From assembly GCA_025359185.1 (NCBI GenBank), contig JANYHF010000003.1, positions 1 through 63,182 on the forward strand: DNA of 63,182 nt. Reading direction: 5' to 3'. A program made the translations under genes and the position numbers. Under the pieces are notes generated by a model. The model did not search any database. It was not told the origin of the DNA and was given only the letters and a program-made list of their open reading frames with translations. The DNA comes from Hyphomicrobiaceae bacterium (lineage in GTDB: Bacteria; Pseudomonadota; Alphaproteobacteria; Rhizobiales; Hyphomicrobiaceae). Positions 1 to 8,240 of the stretch are shown piece by piece. The stretch's first letter is position 1. Every line of letters starts with the position of its first letter.

Positions 1-141
1 GCGGGCAATCCAACCAACGTCAAAGGGACCGCAAGACGCAGAAAGGCCCCCTCGAGGGGGCCTTTCTGCGTCAACCAGCACCGCCGTCACTGGCTCCCTT
101 TTGCTCCGGCCCGCTGGTCCCCTTTCACTCCGGCGTTGACA
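1..141. mobile_element. Terminus of an IS21-family insertion sequence (partial)
   Basis: Two imperfect direct repeats, at 91-110 (TGGCTCCCTTTTGCTCCGGC) and 115-134 (TGGTCCCCTTTCACTCCGGC), are followed by GTTGACA ending at 141. Repeated subterminal boxes of this kind and a terminal CA are characteristic of IS21-family ends in alphaproteobacteria. The transposase genes (istA/istB) would lie left of the window and are not seen. The open frame that starts right after 141 looks like the interrupted 3' part of another gene, which supports 141 as the insertion boundary. Family assignment rests on remembered IS21 end sequences. Confidence 0.6.
35..72. terminator. Perfect 38-nt palindrome, probable terminator inside the IS end
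   Basis: Positions 35-53 and 54-72 are exact reverse complements, with arms built around GACGCAGAAAGGCCCCCTC. No T-run follows on either strand, so classical intrinsic termination is not certain. Its place between the missing transposase genes and the IS terminus fits a bidirectional terminator. Confidence 0.5.
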
Positions 142-142
142 A

Positions 143-385
143 CCTGGACTGGCCGCGAATTATCGTTGCCTGCGGGGGAAGGAGATTGCCGATAAGCTTC
201 AGTTGCCTGACGATGAAGCAGTTCGCTCTGCTATTGCGCGCGCGAGGGCTGATCTCGAGGCTGCTGCCGAGGGTCTCAGTTTACCGTTTGATCCGAACGC
301 AGTGATCGAGAGCGCGACCAGAGGGTACAGGCTTAACCCAAGTGTCGAGGTTGTGACGCCGAGGGAATTTCACAATTTCGCATGA
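143..385 (+). pseudogene. 3' remnant of a gene truncated by the IS
   Basis: An open frame runs from the IS boundary to a TGA at 383-385, giving about 80 residues with no credible start. A TTG at 203 would give only 60 aa. The N-terminal part (RGKEIADKLQLPDDEAVRSA) looks like a small helix-turn-helix, but I cannot name the family. I read it as the C-terminal part of a gene cut by IS insertion. Whether the remnant is expressed is unknown. The 180 bases after it, up to 565, show no gene on either strand that I would support. Confidence 0.45.
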
Positions 386-565
386 CTGCGTCACGTGACG
401 AGGCTACCGACGTCACGCCGCGAAGAGATTCGCGTTGAATTTCAACGAGTGCTTTGGTGAACGACGTCACGTCGACGTTGCCACCGCGCCATGGATATTT
501 TCCGAATGCCAAAGGAGACTGCTCGCCGTCGAACAGCAAAGAACTGATGTTGGCGAGGTCACAGT

Positions 566-1174
566 ATGAGTTCCCCCCACGACGACGCGCACGTTGACGA
601 TGACGGCGATCGGGCTATCCCAAACCCGTTTGACCCCAAGAAGCTACGCATCGGCCAGCGCTTCGGCGAAGGCCAAGACGTCAGGCGAGTTCTCGTATCA
701 GTGCAGGTGCGCAAGCCGCATCGGCAAGAGTTCTTTCGAACGCACCCAGATCCGGAGATGGCGATCGAGGCCGCGATTCTCGAATTCAGGCAGGATCGGC
801 AATCCTTCATCGTCACGCCGGAGCTAGCCCCCTATCTTCCTGGGGAGGCCGTGCCCAAGCTCTTGATCGCAACCATTACCAATCACGGCGCCCTGTTTCT
901 CTGGCCTATTCGGCTGCCGGACGAACAAGGCCGCCTCGATGAATGGAACACGGTTGCCCTTGAAACTTCAGAGCGCGCAAAGACCAAATGGATTCGGCTA
1001 ATGGCAAACATGGGCGCGGGAACTTACGACGTACTGGAAGCCAGCGCCCAGTTTCCTGAGCCTGTTTGGCCAGAGGCGAATCTGCAAAAGCTGCTGGAGA
1101 TTGCCTTCAAGGGCCGTGTGATCGACTCCATGGATCACTTCGTTTTGCGTCGGCTCCGTGGTGAAACCTCATGA
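566..1174 (+). CDS. Hypothetical protein, first gene of the polymerase-integrase operon
   Basis: A 202-residue protein of unknown function with an acidic, disordered-looking N-terminus (residues 1-20, rich in D and H) followed by a compact domain. No signal peptide, membrane segment or recognisable motif is visible. The start ATG at 566 is the first in frame. The stop overlaps the start of the DNA-polymerase-like gene as ATGA (1171-1174), so the two are probably translationally coupled. The tight packing with the polymerase, winged-helix, excisionase and integrase genes suggests a role in replication or mobility of the element, but nothing in the protein itself shows this. Confidence 0.7.
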   Translation: MSSPHDDAHVDDDGDRAIPNPFDPKKLRIGQRFGEGQDVRRVLVSVQVRKPHRQEFFRTHPDPEMAIEAAILEFRQDRQSFIVTPELAPYLPGEAVPKLLIATITNHGALFLWPIRLPDEQGRLDEWNTVALETSERAKTKWIRLMANMGAGTYDVLEASAQFPEPVWPEANLQKLLEIAFKGRVIDSMDHFVLRRLRGETS

Positions 1175-2928
1175 TCCTCCCACTCCGGTCGTTTACCGGC
1201 GTTATGATCGTTGTCTTCGCCGTTTCGCAGAAGCTCGGCGAACCGGTCGCGCCGGTCCAACTTGCAGCCAAGGACCTTCGCCTAAACAACACGATTCAAA
1301 TTGGCATGCCGAAACTCGGCGGCATCAGGCGGCCTCCATACCCGACTGGGCCCAAGACCTTGGTCGTTGCCATCGATGCCCGCGAAGTTATTGCCTGCCA
1401 CTTGGCGCTGGGCTGGCGATTGCCAGAGCGCATTGTCGACCTACTCATCGAGATCAAAAATCTCGACAACGGAAAAGTTGGCCAGTCGGTTGGCGGCGCT
1501 CTCCTTCGGTATCGGTTGAGTTTGACCGGTGCTCTGGGCGTCGCGAAGTCGCATGAACAGCTTCGGCAAAAAATTGGGGCGATCGAGCGGCTCTTCAACG
1601 CCATGCTTCAGACTCTCGATCTGCCTCGCGCTCTTCTTCGTGGCCGATACCTCGCGGCGGTGGCTCGCATGGAAATTGCCGGCGTGCCGGTCGATAATGT
1701 CGCGATCAAGAACCTTGCCAAAATATGGCCCAGCGCCAGAGCGCATATCATTGAGCTGATAGACGCACCCTTCGGCGCGTATCGGGGGGCACGGTTTGAT
1801 CCCGCAGCATTTGCAGCGTTGATCAATGACCGAGGCATCGACTGGCCGCGAAAACTGGATCGCAGTTTGTGGCTCGACGACCAGACGTTTCGTGAAATGG
1901 CCAGACTGCATCTCGAACTGCAACCGTTGAAGGACCTTCGCCGCGGTTTGGCGGAATTTGATCCACGCCAGCTTGCCGTCGGACGTGACGGCAGAAACCG
2001 AGTGCCACTGCGGCCGTTCGCATCCCGGACTGGACGCAATCAGCCCAGCGCCAAAATGTCGGTATTCGGCTCGGTCGCTTGGGCTCGGAATTTGCTTTTC
2101 CCCGAACCTGGAACGGGGCTGGCACTGATCGATTGGGCTCAACAAGAATTCGGTATCGCGGCTGCTTTGTCCGAGGATGCGGCTATGCAAGGGTCCTATC
2201 GATCCGGCGATCCGTATATGGCGCTGGCGAGCTCGGCCGGTGCTTTGCCACCGAATGCTCCCCCCGGACACCATGAACAAGTGCGAAACCGATTCAAAGC
2301 CTGTGCGCTGGGCGTTCAATATGGCATGGGAGCTACGACTCTGGCGCGGCGGCTTGGATTGTCTGAATGGGCAGGCCAGAGTTTGTTGGATCATCATCGA
2401 AAATCCTTCCCAGACTTTTGGCGTTGGTCCAACTCCATCGAGCAACATGCGCTCCTAAACCGAAAGCTCAAATCCGTTTTCGGTTGGCAAGTGTCAGTCG
2501 GTGCAGATACCAACCCGCGTTTCTTGCGCAATTATCCGATGCAAGCCAACGGAGCCGAAATGCTTCGCCTGGCGTGTTGTCTAACAACAGAAGCCGGCAT
2601 TCGGGTGTGTGCCCCGCTCCATGATGCCCTACTGATCGAGGCACCGTTGAAGGAACTCGACGGTGCAGTCTTGTATGTCCAGCGCCTTATGGCCGAAGCC
2701 AGCAGCGTTGTGCTCGGCGGCTTTGAATTGCGAACCGAGGTTCGTACGGTTCGCTGGCCTGACCGCTGGTCTGAACCTAAGGGACAGGCGATCTGGTCGG
2801 CTGTCGAAACGATCCTCGGGCTCGGGACTTCGCCTGCTCGCCAGCGCGACAGTTCCTGCTCACCAGTGCACCCCCGTCCCATCTCCTTATATGTATCTAA
2901 GGAGGATCCTTCGGATGCCTCCGATTGA
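1171..2928 (+). CDS. Family A DNA-polymerase-like protein of an integrative element
   Basis: A 585-aa protein whose residues 315-530 carry the family A (Pol I) palm and fingers motifs. Motif A is DWAQQEFGIAA with catalytic D321. Motif B is RNRFKACALGVQYG, with R372, K376 and Y384 aligning with E. coli Pol I R754, K758 and Y766, but Leu380 at the F762 position. Motif C is LHDA at 483-486, so the second catalytic Asp (D485) is kept while the following Glu of the usual HDE is Ala. There is no 5'-3' exonuclease domain. An N-terminal stretch around residues 64-100 could be a degenerate 3'-5' exonuclease fold but lacks a clear DEDD set. It overlaps its neighbours on both sides. Likely a replication or repair polymerase serving the element; activity is inferred from the retained aspartates. 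Confidence 0.8.
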   Translation: MILPLRSFTGVMIVVFAVSQKLGEPVAPVQLAAKDLRLNNTIQIGMPKLGGIRRPPYPTGPKTLVVAIDAREVIACHLALGWRLPERIVDLLIEIKNLDNGKVGQSVGGALLRYRLSLTGALGVAKSHEQLRQKIGAIERLFNAMLQTLDLPRALLRGRYLAAVARMEIAGVPVDNVAIKNLAKIWPSARAHIIELIDAPFGAYRGARFDPAAFAALINDRGIDWPRKLDRSLWLDDQTFREMARLHLELQPLKDLRRGLAEFDPRQLAVGRDGRNRVPLRPFASRTGRNQPSAKMSVFGSVAWARNLLFPEPGTGLALIDWAQQEFGIAAALSEDAAMQGSYRSGDPYMALASSAGALPPNAPPGHHEQVRNRFKACALGVQYGMGATTLARRLGLSEWAGQSLLDHHRKSFPDFWRWSNSIEQHALLNRKLKSVFGWQVSVGADTNPRFLRNYPMQANGAEMLRLACCLTTEAGIRVCAPLHDALLIEAPLKELDGAVLYVQRLMAEASSVVLGGFELRTEVRTVRWPDRWSEPKGQAIWSAVETILGLGTSPARQRDSSCSPVHPRPISLYVSKEDPSDASD

Positions 2929-3295
2929 AACCACAAATCGTCAGCTGAGATTCCGGTCGAAACACGGTCTCGAGCCGCGGCCGCCAAGGCCCCGGCAAGG
3001 ACAGAACTTTCTGAAGGGGCCAATTCCCCTGGACTGGCTTAGTGCTGCCGCTCGGCTGCCCGGCAAATCGCTCCATGTCGGTGTCGCTCTCTGGTATTGG
3101 GCTGGCCTCATGCGCTCGGGTGTCGTGCCTCTGAGCAACGTGGCGGGCACCAAATTCGGCCTCGACCGAAATGCTAAGTATCGCGCGCTCGAATGGTTGG
3201 AGGAGGCCAGCCTGGTTGCTGTTGACCGTAAACCGGGCCGGGCGCCCTCGGTCACGATCTGTGCCTTGGCGCCGACAGCACCGGCGCATGAGTAG
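2915..3295 (+). CDS. Small winged-helix-like protein of the integrative element
   Basis: A 126-aa basic protein. The start ATG at 2915 was chosen because AAGGAGG (2899-2905) sits at proper spacing, although the frame is open further upstream inside the polymerase gene. Residues 35-115 (GPIPLDWLSAAARLPGKSLH, then a helix-rich part with GLDRNAKYRALEWLEEASLV and a basic hairpin) have the layout of a winged-helix domain, with the recognition helix around the RNAKYRALEWL segment. It overlaps the polymerase gene by 14 nt and the next gene by 8 nt. It may regulate the operon or bind element DNA. The fold is inferred from pattern only. Confidence 0.65.
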   Translation: MPPIETTNRQLRFRSKHGLEPRPPRPRQGQNFLKGPIPLDWLSAAARLPGKSLHVGVALWYWAGLMRSGVVPLSNVAGTKFGLDRNAKYRALEWLEEASLVAVDRKPGRAPSVTICALAPTAPAHE

Positions 3296-3554
3296 GGTCT
3301 CGGCGTTGATGACCATGGCCTGTCCATCTCTCAACCGCACTGCCTGGCCCCGTTTGATGAGGGCCGCCACGGCCGCCGCCTACGTAGACGAGCGTTCCGT
3401 TGATGCATTCCGGCGTGCAATCGGTAAGCTGTGGCCAGAACCGCTCAGAGTTCCGGGCAAGGGCGAGCGATGGCTCAAGGACGATCTCGACGAAGCGATC
3501 GAAACGGCAACGGGCCGCAAGTCCGAGATCAAAGACGCTGCCGACGTCCTATGA
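3288..3554 (+). CDS. Excisionase-like DNA-binding protein (probable recombination directionality factor)
   Basis: An 88-aa protein if the ATG at 3288 is used; ATGs at 3309 and 3315 are alternatives and no strong ribosome site separates them. Residues 22-75 (LMRAATAAAYVDERSVDAF, then a GKGERWLKDDLDEAI segment) match the pattern of AlpA/excisionase-type helix-turn-helix proteins, where a tryptophan-containing wing precedes an acidic helix. Its stop overlaps the integrase start as ATGA (3551-3554). A small basic HTH protein directly upstream of and coupled to an integrase is the usual setting of an Xis or RDF. Confidence 0.65.
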   Translation: MSRVSALMTMACPSLNRTAWPRLMRAATAAAYVDERSVDAFRRAIGKLWPEPLRVPGKGERWLKDDLDEAIETATGRKSEIKDAADVL

Positions 3555-4783
3555 AACCCGCCGGATGGCCCCGCTACATGATCGCCAAACGCCTGCAATC
3601 GGGCCAAGCTGGCTATTATTGGAATGCTCGCAACAGCGATATCGACGGCGGCTTCACTCTCCATCGCGAAGCGCTCGGCACGGACTACGGCCACGCGTGC
3701 GTCCGGGCTGAGCAACTCAACAACCAACTCGACGGATGGCGTGAAGGCCGGCATGTCGTGCCATCTCTGGATGCCGACCCAAGGTTTGGGAGCGTCGACT
3801 GGTGGATTGAGTCCTACTACCGATCACCTGCATTCTTGAAGTTGAAGGACCGGACAAAGCCTAGCTATCGGTATCAACTGCGACTGCTCGCCGATGTCGA
3901 AACCAAGGCTGGTGGCAGGTTGGGGGAACTACCCGCCAAATCGATCACACCTACCGCAGTAGACAAGGTATATGAAACGCTCCGCGGCGGCGAGAGCGGC
4001 ACAAAGCTTCGCAGAGCCAATATGACAATCGACATCGCCAAGAAGGCCTGGGCGGTCGTCCAGCGTACTCACCCGCACCAGTTCGGACTCTCCAATCCTT
4101 TTGTCGGCCTGACGCGTTTTCGAAAGTCATCCACGATCCAACACGCGACGCGGGCCGAAGCCTTAGCTCTTAGCGAGGCAATCCGAGCCTACGGACATTC
4201 GCACCTTGCGATTGTGCCTTTGGTTTGCTTTGAATGGCTGCAGCGCCCCGAAAACGTCCTTGAGGGCTATCTGCGCTGGTCAGACTACAGACCTAGAGAG
4301 CGGCCCGGCCACGTCAGAATTGTCCATCACAAGACGGGCGCTATCGTTTGGCACCCATTGGAAGCCGCAGGCGAGCGGTTCTATCCGGAGCTCGAACAAC
4401 GCCTTTCTGACCTCGAAAAGCTAGCGCTGCCGATCGTCGTGACTCTTGGCGAACACGGTGCTCCCCGTCCCTATTCCTTCTCGTATGCTAAACGAATTGT
4501 CCGCGAGGCCAGACGCGTCGCTGGATTGCCTGAGCACGTCACCATGACTGCCTGCCGGCACGGCGGCATGACCGAACTGGGCGACGCTGAATTGACCGAA
4601 CAAGGGGTCATGAGCCTGTCAGGGCATCGCACGCCTGAAGCTGCCCGAGGCTACGTCAAAAAGACCGAAGCCCAGCGCTTTGCGGCTGCTCGAAAGCGAC
4701 GCGCTTGGGTGCTCAATTTAGAACACGCAGCGAACGAGAGTCAGAATGAACACCCGAGCAAAGAGTCAGAATGGAAGAAATAA
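3551..4783 (+). CDS. Tyrosine site-specific recombinase (integrase)
   Basis: A 410-aa integrase. The start at 3551 is set by the ATGA overlap with the preceding gene; the frame is open upstream. Residues 80-175 form the core-binding region and 200-375 the catalytic domain. Catalytic positions are Arg232 (EWLQRPENVL), Lys261 (HHKTG), Arg336 (TACRHGG, with Thr instead of His three residues before the Arg), His359 (LSGHRTPEA) and Tyr368 (ARGYVK). It would integrate and excise the element by strand exchange at an att site. The gene ends 58 bp from the 3' end of tRNA-Thr and points at it, the classic layout for a tRNA-targeting integrase. Confidence 0.9.
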   Translation: MKPAGWPRYMIAKRLQSGQAGYYWNARNSDIDGGFTLHREALGTDYGHACVRAEQLNNQLDGWREGRHVVPSLDADPRFGSVDWWIESYYRSPAFLKLKDRTKPSYRYQLRLLADVETKAGGRLGELPAKSITPTAVDKVYETLRGGESGTKLRRANMTIDIAKKAWAVVQRTHPHQFGLSNPFVGLTRFRKSSTIQHATRAEALALSEAIRAYGHSHLAIVPLVCFEWLQRPENVLEGYLRWSDYRPRERPGHVRIVHHKTGAIVWHPLEAAGERFYPELEQRLSDLEKLALPIVVTLGEHGAPRPYSFSYAKRIVREARRVAGLPEHVTMTACRHGGMTELGDAELTEQGVMSLSGHRTPEAARGYVKKTEAQRFAAARKRRAWVLNLEHAANESQNEHPSKESEWKK

Positions 4784-4841
4784 CATAATTTGTTCCACTT
4801 CTGTTCTAAACGTAAGTTATTGATTCTAACGAATAATCTGC

Positions 4842-4917
<76 letters not shown>

Positions 4918-5109
4918 GCTGGGGAGCGCGGTGGGCGGTTGCGGCTGAGGGGCTGCCATTTTAGAACCGCACGCGAGCTTCTATCGTGCTTTGGCCTCCA
5001 GCACCAGTGGCACGCGGCGGCTGTGCGCAAAGCTCTTGACGCTGCCTGCATTTTCCCGGACGCCTTGGGCCAGCAACCAGCTCTCTCGCCTCCACCAACC
5101 GCACCCAGC

Positions 5110-6201
5110 ATGATCCCCAGTCCGCAGCTTTCCATTGTCGTTCCAACCTTCAACGAGCGCGGCAATGTTGCCGAGCTGGTGGCGCGGTTACGCCGGATCC
5201 TAGTTGATTCGAACTGGGAGGTGATCTTTGTCGATGACAACAGCCCGGACGGGACCAGCGCGCAGGTGCGCGAAATAGCGGCTCTGGACATGCGCGTGCG
5301 GTGTTTGAGGCGGGTCGGGCGGCGGGGGCTGGCGGGCGCATGCATCGAGGGGATGATGGCGTCATCGGCGCCGATCGTGGCGGTGATGGATGCAGACCTC
5401 CAGCATGACGAGGCCGTGCTGCCCGCGATGCTGAAGGCCATCGGTGAGGGTGCCGATGTAGTTGTCGGGACGCGCTATTCAGAGGGCGGCGGCACGGGCA
5501 CTGGCCTGTCTGCCTACCGCAAGGGGGGGAGCCGCTTGGCCACCACGCTGGCCAGGACGATGCTCGGCGTCACCATCAGCGATCCGATGAGCGGGTTCTT
5601 CATGCTGCGGCGCGAAATCGTCGAAGCGGCTGCGCCCAGGCTGTCGGAGCAGGGCTTCAAGATCCTGCTCGATATCCTGGCCAGCACCGTCAACGCGCCG
5701 AAAATCGTGGAGCTGCCATACACGTTCCGGGAGCGGCATTCCGGGCAATCCAAGCTCGATAGCCTCGTTGTTATCGAGTATCTGGGGCTGCTGCTGTCCA
5801 AGGCGGTGGGCGATTGGTTGTCGGTACGATTCCTGCTGTTTGTGATGGTTGGAGCATCCGGGTTGCTGGTGCATCTGTTGACCCTCAGGCTCGGGCTGCG
5901 GGCCAGCGGACTGGGGTTTGGGGCGGCCCAGGGCGTCGCCACGTTCGCCGCCATGACCTGGAATTTCTTTGCCAACAACCAGCTCACCTATCGCGACCGT
6001 CGGCTGTCCGGGATGGCGGCCGTTCGCGGTTTGCTGGTGTTCTACGCGGTGTGCAGCATCGGGGCGTTTGCCAATGTGGGAGTTGCGGGATGGCTGTATC
6101 AGGGGCATTCGAGCTGGTGGCTGGCGGGCACCGCGGGCGCGCTGATGGGAGCGGTATTTAACTATGCGGCGAATTCCGCGCTGACCTGGCGCCGGGCGTA
6201 A
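5110..6201 (+). CDS. Family 2 glycosyltransferase fused to a GtrA-like membrane domain
   Basis: A 363-aa protein starting at ATG 5110 (MIPSPQLSIVVPTFNERGNV). Residues 1-220 are a GT-A fold of the dolichol-phosphate-mannose synthase type, with the SIVVPTFNE nucleotide-binding start, the DDNSPDGT loop and the metal-binding DADLQHDE motif. Residues 235-360 have four hydrophobic helices typical of GtrA-like domains. It probably moves a sugar from a nucleotide donor to polyprenyl phosphate at the inner membrane and helps it across. One base separates it from the downstream family 39 transferase, which would use such a lipid-linked sugar. The 192 bases between tRNA-Thr and this start hold nothing further that I recognise. 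Confidence 0.85.
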   Translation: MIPSPQLSIVVPTFNERGNVAELVARLRRILVDSNWEVIFVDDNSPDGTSAQVREIAALDMRVRCLRRVGRRGLAGACIEGMMASSAPIVAVMDADLQHDEAVLPAMLKAIGEGADVVVGTRYSEGGGTGTGLSAYRKGGSRLATTLARTMLGVTISDPMSGFFMLRREIVEAAAPRLSEQGFKILLDILASTVNAPKIVELPYTFRERHSGQSKLDSLVVIEYLGLLLSKAVGDWLSVRFLLFVMVGASGLLVHLLTLRLGLRASGLGFGAAQGVATFAAMTWNFFANNQLTYRDRRLSGMAAVRGLLVFYAVCSIGAFANVGVAGWLYQGHSSWWLAGTAGALMGAVFNYAANSALTWRRA

Positions 6202-6202
6202 G

Positions 6203-7687
6203 ATGACGCCTGCCGATCCGCTCGGGCGGCTGCCAACGCCCCTCATTCTGGCCAGTCTGGCGCTCTTGACTGTGCGCATCATCGTGGCCGCCAACACCGG
6301 GCTGACGGATGATGAGGCTTACAACCGCGTGTGGGGGCTGGCCCCGGCGCTGAGCTATCTGGACCATCCGCCGATGACCGGCTGGCTAATTGCGGCGGGC
6401 CGCTGGCTGCTTGGCGACAACCCGCTTGGCGTGCGGCTGGCGGCGGTGCTGGCGCCGCTACTGGGGACGCTGCTGGCCTGGCGGGCGGTCGGGCTGCTGT
6501 TCGGCCCCAAGGTGGCGCTGCGGGCCGGTTGGTACACGCTGGCGTTGCCGTTGCTGGCGGCCGGGGGCGTGCTGATGACGCCCGATGTGCCCTCGGTGGT
6601 TACGTGGGGGCTGACGGGCTGGTCGGCCGCGGAACTCTACCGCTCACGCCGGGCAAATTGGTGGCTGGGGATCGGGCTGTTTGCCGGACTGGGGCTGATT
6701 TCGAAATATTCGAACCTGTTTGCGGGGGCGGGTCTGGTGCTGTGGCTGGTGGCATCGCCTGGCGCCCGGCACTGGTGGCGGACTTGGCAACTTTGGGCGG
6801 GCGGGGCCCTAGCGGCGCTGTTAACGCTGCCGGTGGATGTGTGGAACTGGCAGCATCACGGCGCGTCGTTTACCAAACAATTTGGCCGCGTGGGGGCGGG
6901 CGAGGGGCTGACACTGCGGTTCCTGGGTGAGTTGGTTGGCGGCATGGTGGGGCTGCTCAGTCCGGCTATCGCGGTGTTGGCGGCTTGGGGGGTCTGGCAC
7001 GTTTTCCGGCGTGCTTTGAAAGATCGGAACAGCCCGGAATTCCTGCTGTTTTGCTCGATTGTACCGTTTGCGTCCTATCTGCTTGTGCACAGTCTGCACG
7101 ACCGGGTGCAGGCCAATTGGCCAGCACCCCTCTACCCGGCTTTTGCGGTGCTGGCGGCGTTGGTTTTGGAGATCCCGGCGCTTCAGATAAGGCCCGCTTT
7201 GAGGCTCGCGCGGTGGGCGTTGCCACTGGGATTTGGCATCAGCGCGGCGTTTTATCTGCACACGATGCATCCCTTTGTACAGCTGCCGGGGACGCGCGAT
7301 CCGAGTTCGCAAATGCGGGGTTGGAGCGACTTCGCAACCCTCATTGAGGCCAAGCGCGCGGCCAGTGGCGCGGCTTGGATTGCAACCTCGAGTTACGCGA
7401 CCACAGGACAGCTGATGTTTGCTCTGCATACACACGCACCGGTTGCGCAGATCGACGAGCGCCTTCGCTACATCCATTTGCCGCCGGTTCCGGAGGCGGT
7501 TTTGCGGGCGCCGGCACTCTATGTCGATCTTGCGCGGTACGGTGCGCTCGCTAGGTTGCAGGCGCATTTTGGCACCGTGACCAACCTTGGAAACGTCGAG
7601 CGACGGTATGCCGGCGTGATCATTGAGACGTATGAAACATTCTTGCTGGCTGATCCGGTGTTGCCCGTCCTGCAACCGGTAGAGTGA
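6203..7687 (+). CDS. Family 39 (ArnT/PMT-like) membrane glycosyltransferase
   Basis: A 494-aa integral membrane protein with about ten hydrophobic segments. Near residues 35-60 it has the signature TGLTDDEAYNRVWG followed by LSYLDHPPMTGWLI. The paired acidic residues in the first periplasmic loop and the DHPP motif are hallmarks of polyprenyl-phosphate-sugar-dependent transferases of the ArnT/PMT clan. It presumably transfers the lipid-linked sugar made by the upstream enzyme to an envelope acceptor on the periplasmic side. The acceptor cannot be deduced. The two genes form an operon. Confidence 0.8.
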   Translation: MTPADPLGRLPTPLILASLALLTVRIIVAANTGLTDDEAYNRVWGLAPALSYLDHPPMTGWLIAAGRWLLGDNPLGVRLAAVLAPLLGTLLAWRAVGLLFGPKVALRAGWYTLALPLLAAGGVLMTPDVPSVVTWGLTGWSAAELYRSRRANWWLGIGLFAGLGLISKYSNLFAGAGLVLWLVASPGARHWWRTWQLWAGGALAALLTLPVDVWNWQHHGASFTKQFGRVGAGEGLTLRFLGELVGGMVGLLSPAIAVLAAWGVWHVFRRALKDRNSPEFLLFCSIVPFASYLLVHSLHDRVQANWPAPLYPAFAVLAALVLEIPALQIRPALRLARWALPLGFGISAAFYLHTMHPFVQLPGTRDPSSQMRGWSDFATLIEAKRAASGAAWIATSSYATTGQLMFALHTHAPVAQIDERLRYIHLPPVPEAVLRAPALYVDLARYGALARLQAHFGTVTNLGNVERRYAGVIIETYETFLLADPVLPVLQPVE

Positions 7688-7883
7688 TTTTGAGACACCG
7701 TATGGCCAGACTTTAACCTTGAATGACCCCGGCTGCCTTTGTTCATCCGGTGTTCAGGTGGCGCGGCCCATCCTTTGCACAAGATCGACGTAGCATAGGG
7801 AACGCTTCTGCAACTGTCGCGTTATCGTATCAGCGACCCGGCACGGGCTTCCGGATTTTACAAAGCAAATCAAGGGGTTGATT

Positions 7884-8240
7884 ATGAACATGCTGATCAA
7901 GACGGCAACAGCGGGCGCTTTGGCGCTTGCCTTGACAGCCTCAAGCCTGAACACGGTTCCGGCCAGGGCCGGTGACAATGGCGCTGGGCTCGCTATCGGG
8001 CTGGCGACCGGACTGATTGTCGGTGGCATCATCCTCAACAGCCATCGGCATCATAACCGCAATCTAGGCCCACAGCTCTATTTTGGCAACACCGGCTACA
8101 ACGACTACAACGATGGCCCGCGCTGTTATCTCGGCCCGCAGCACGTCCGTTGGGAGCAGCAGTGCCAGCAGGACGATTACACGGGCGACACCTATTGCCA
8201 TCCCGTGAAGCATTACTTCCGCCAGCAGATCTGCAACTAA
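7884..8240 (+). CDS. Small exported protein, unknown function
   Basis: A 118-aa protein starting at ATG 7884, preceded by AAGGGG at 7872-7877. Residues 1-29 form a Sec signal peptide (MNMLIKTATAGALALALTAS, predicted cleavage after ARA). A glycine-rich hydrophobic stretch follows (residues 32-52), then a histidine-rich segment and a C-terminal domain with four cysteines (in RCYLG, QQCQQ, DTYCH and the terminal QQICN). The four cysteines suggest disulfide bonds in the periplasm. The last four bases overlap the end of the convergent rlmB gene. Confidence 0.7.
   Translation: MNMLIKTATAGALALALTASSLNTVPARAGDNGAGLAIGLATGLIVGGIILNSHRHHNRNLGPQLYFGNTGYNDYNDGPRCYLGPQHVRWEQQCQQDDYTGDTYCHPVKHYFRQQICN

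Noticed and set aside
1441-2448. 335-codon minus-strand frame opposite the polymerase-like gene
   Set aside because: The plus-strand frame has family A polymerase motifs; the antisense product has none.
1-4841. Second attachment-site copy matching the tRNA-Thr 3' end
   Set aside because: Searched by eye for GGACTCGAACC-like sequence in this part and found none; it should lie outside the window.
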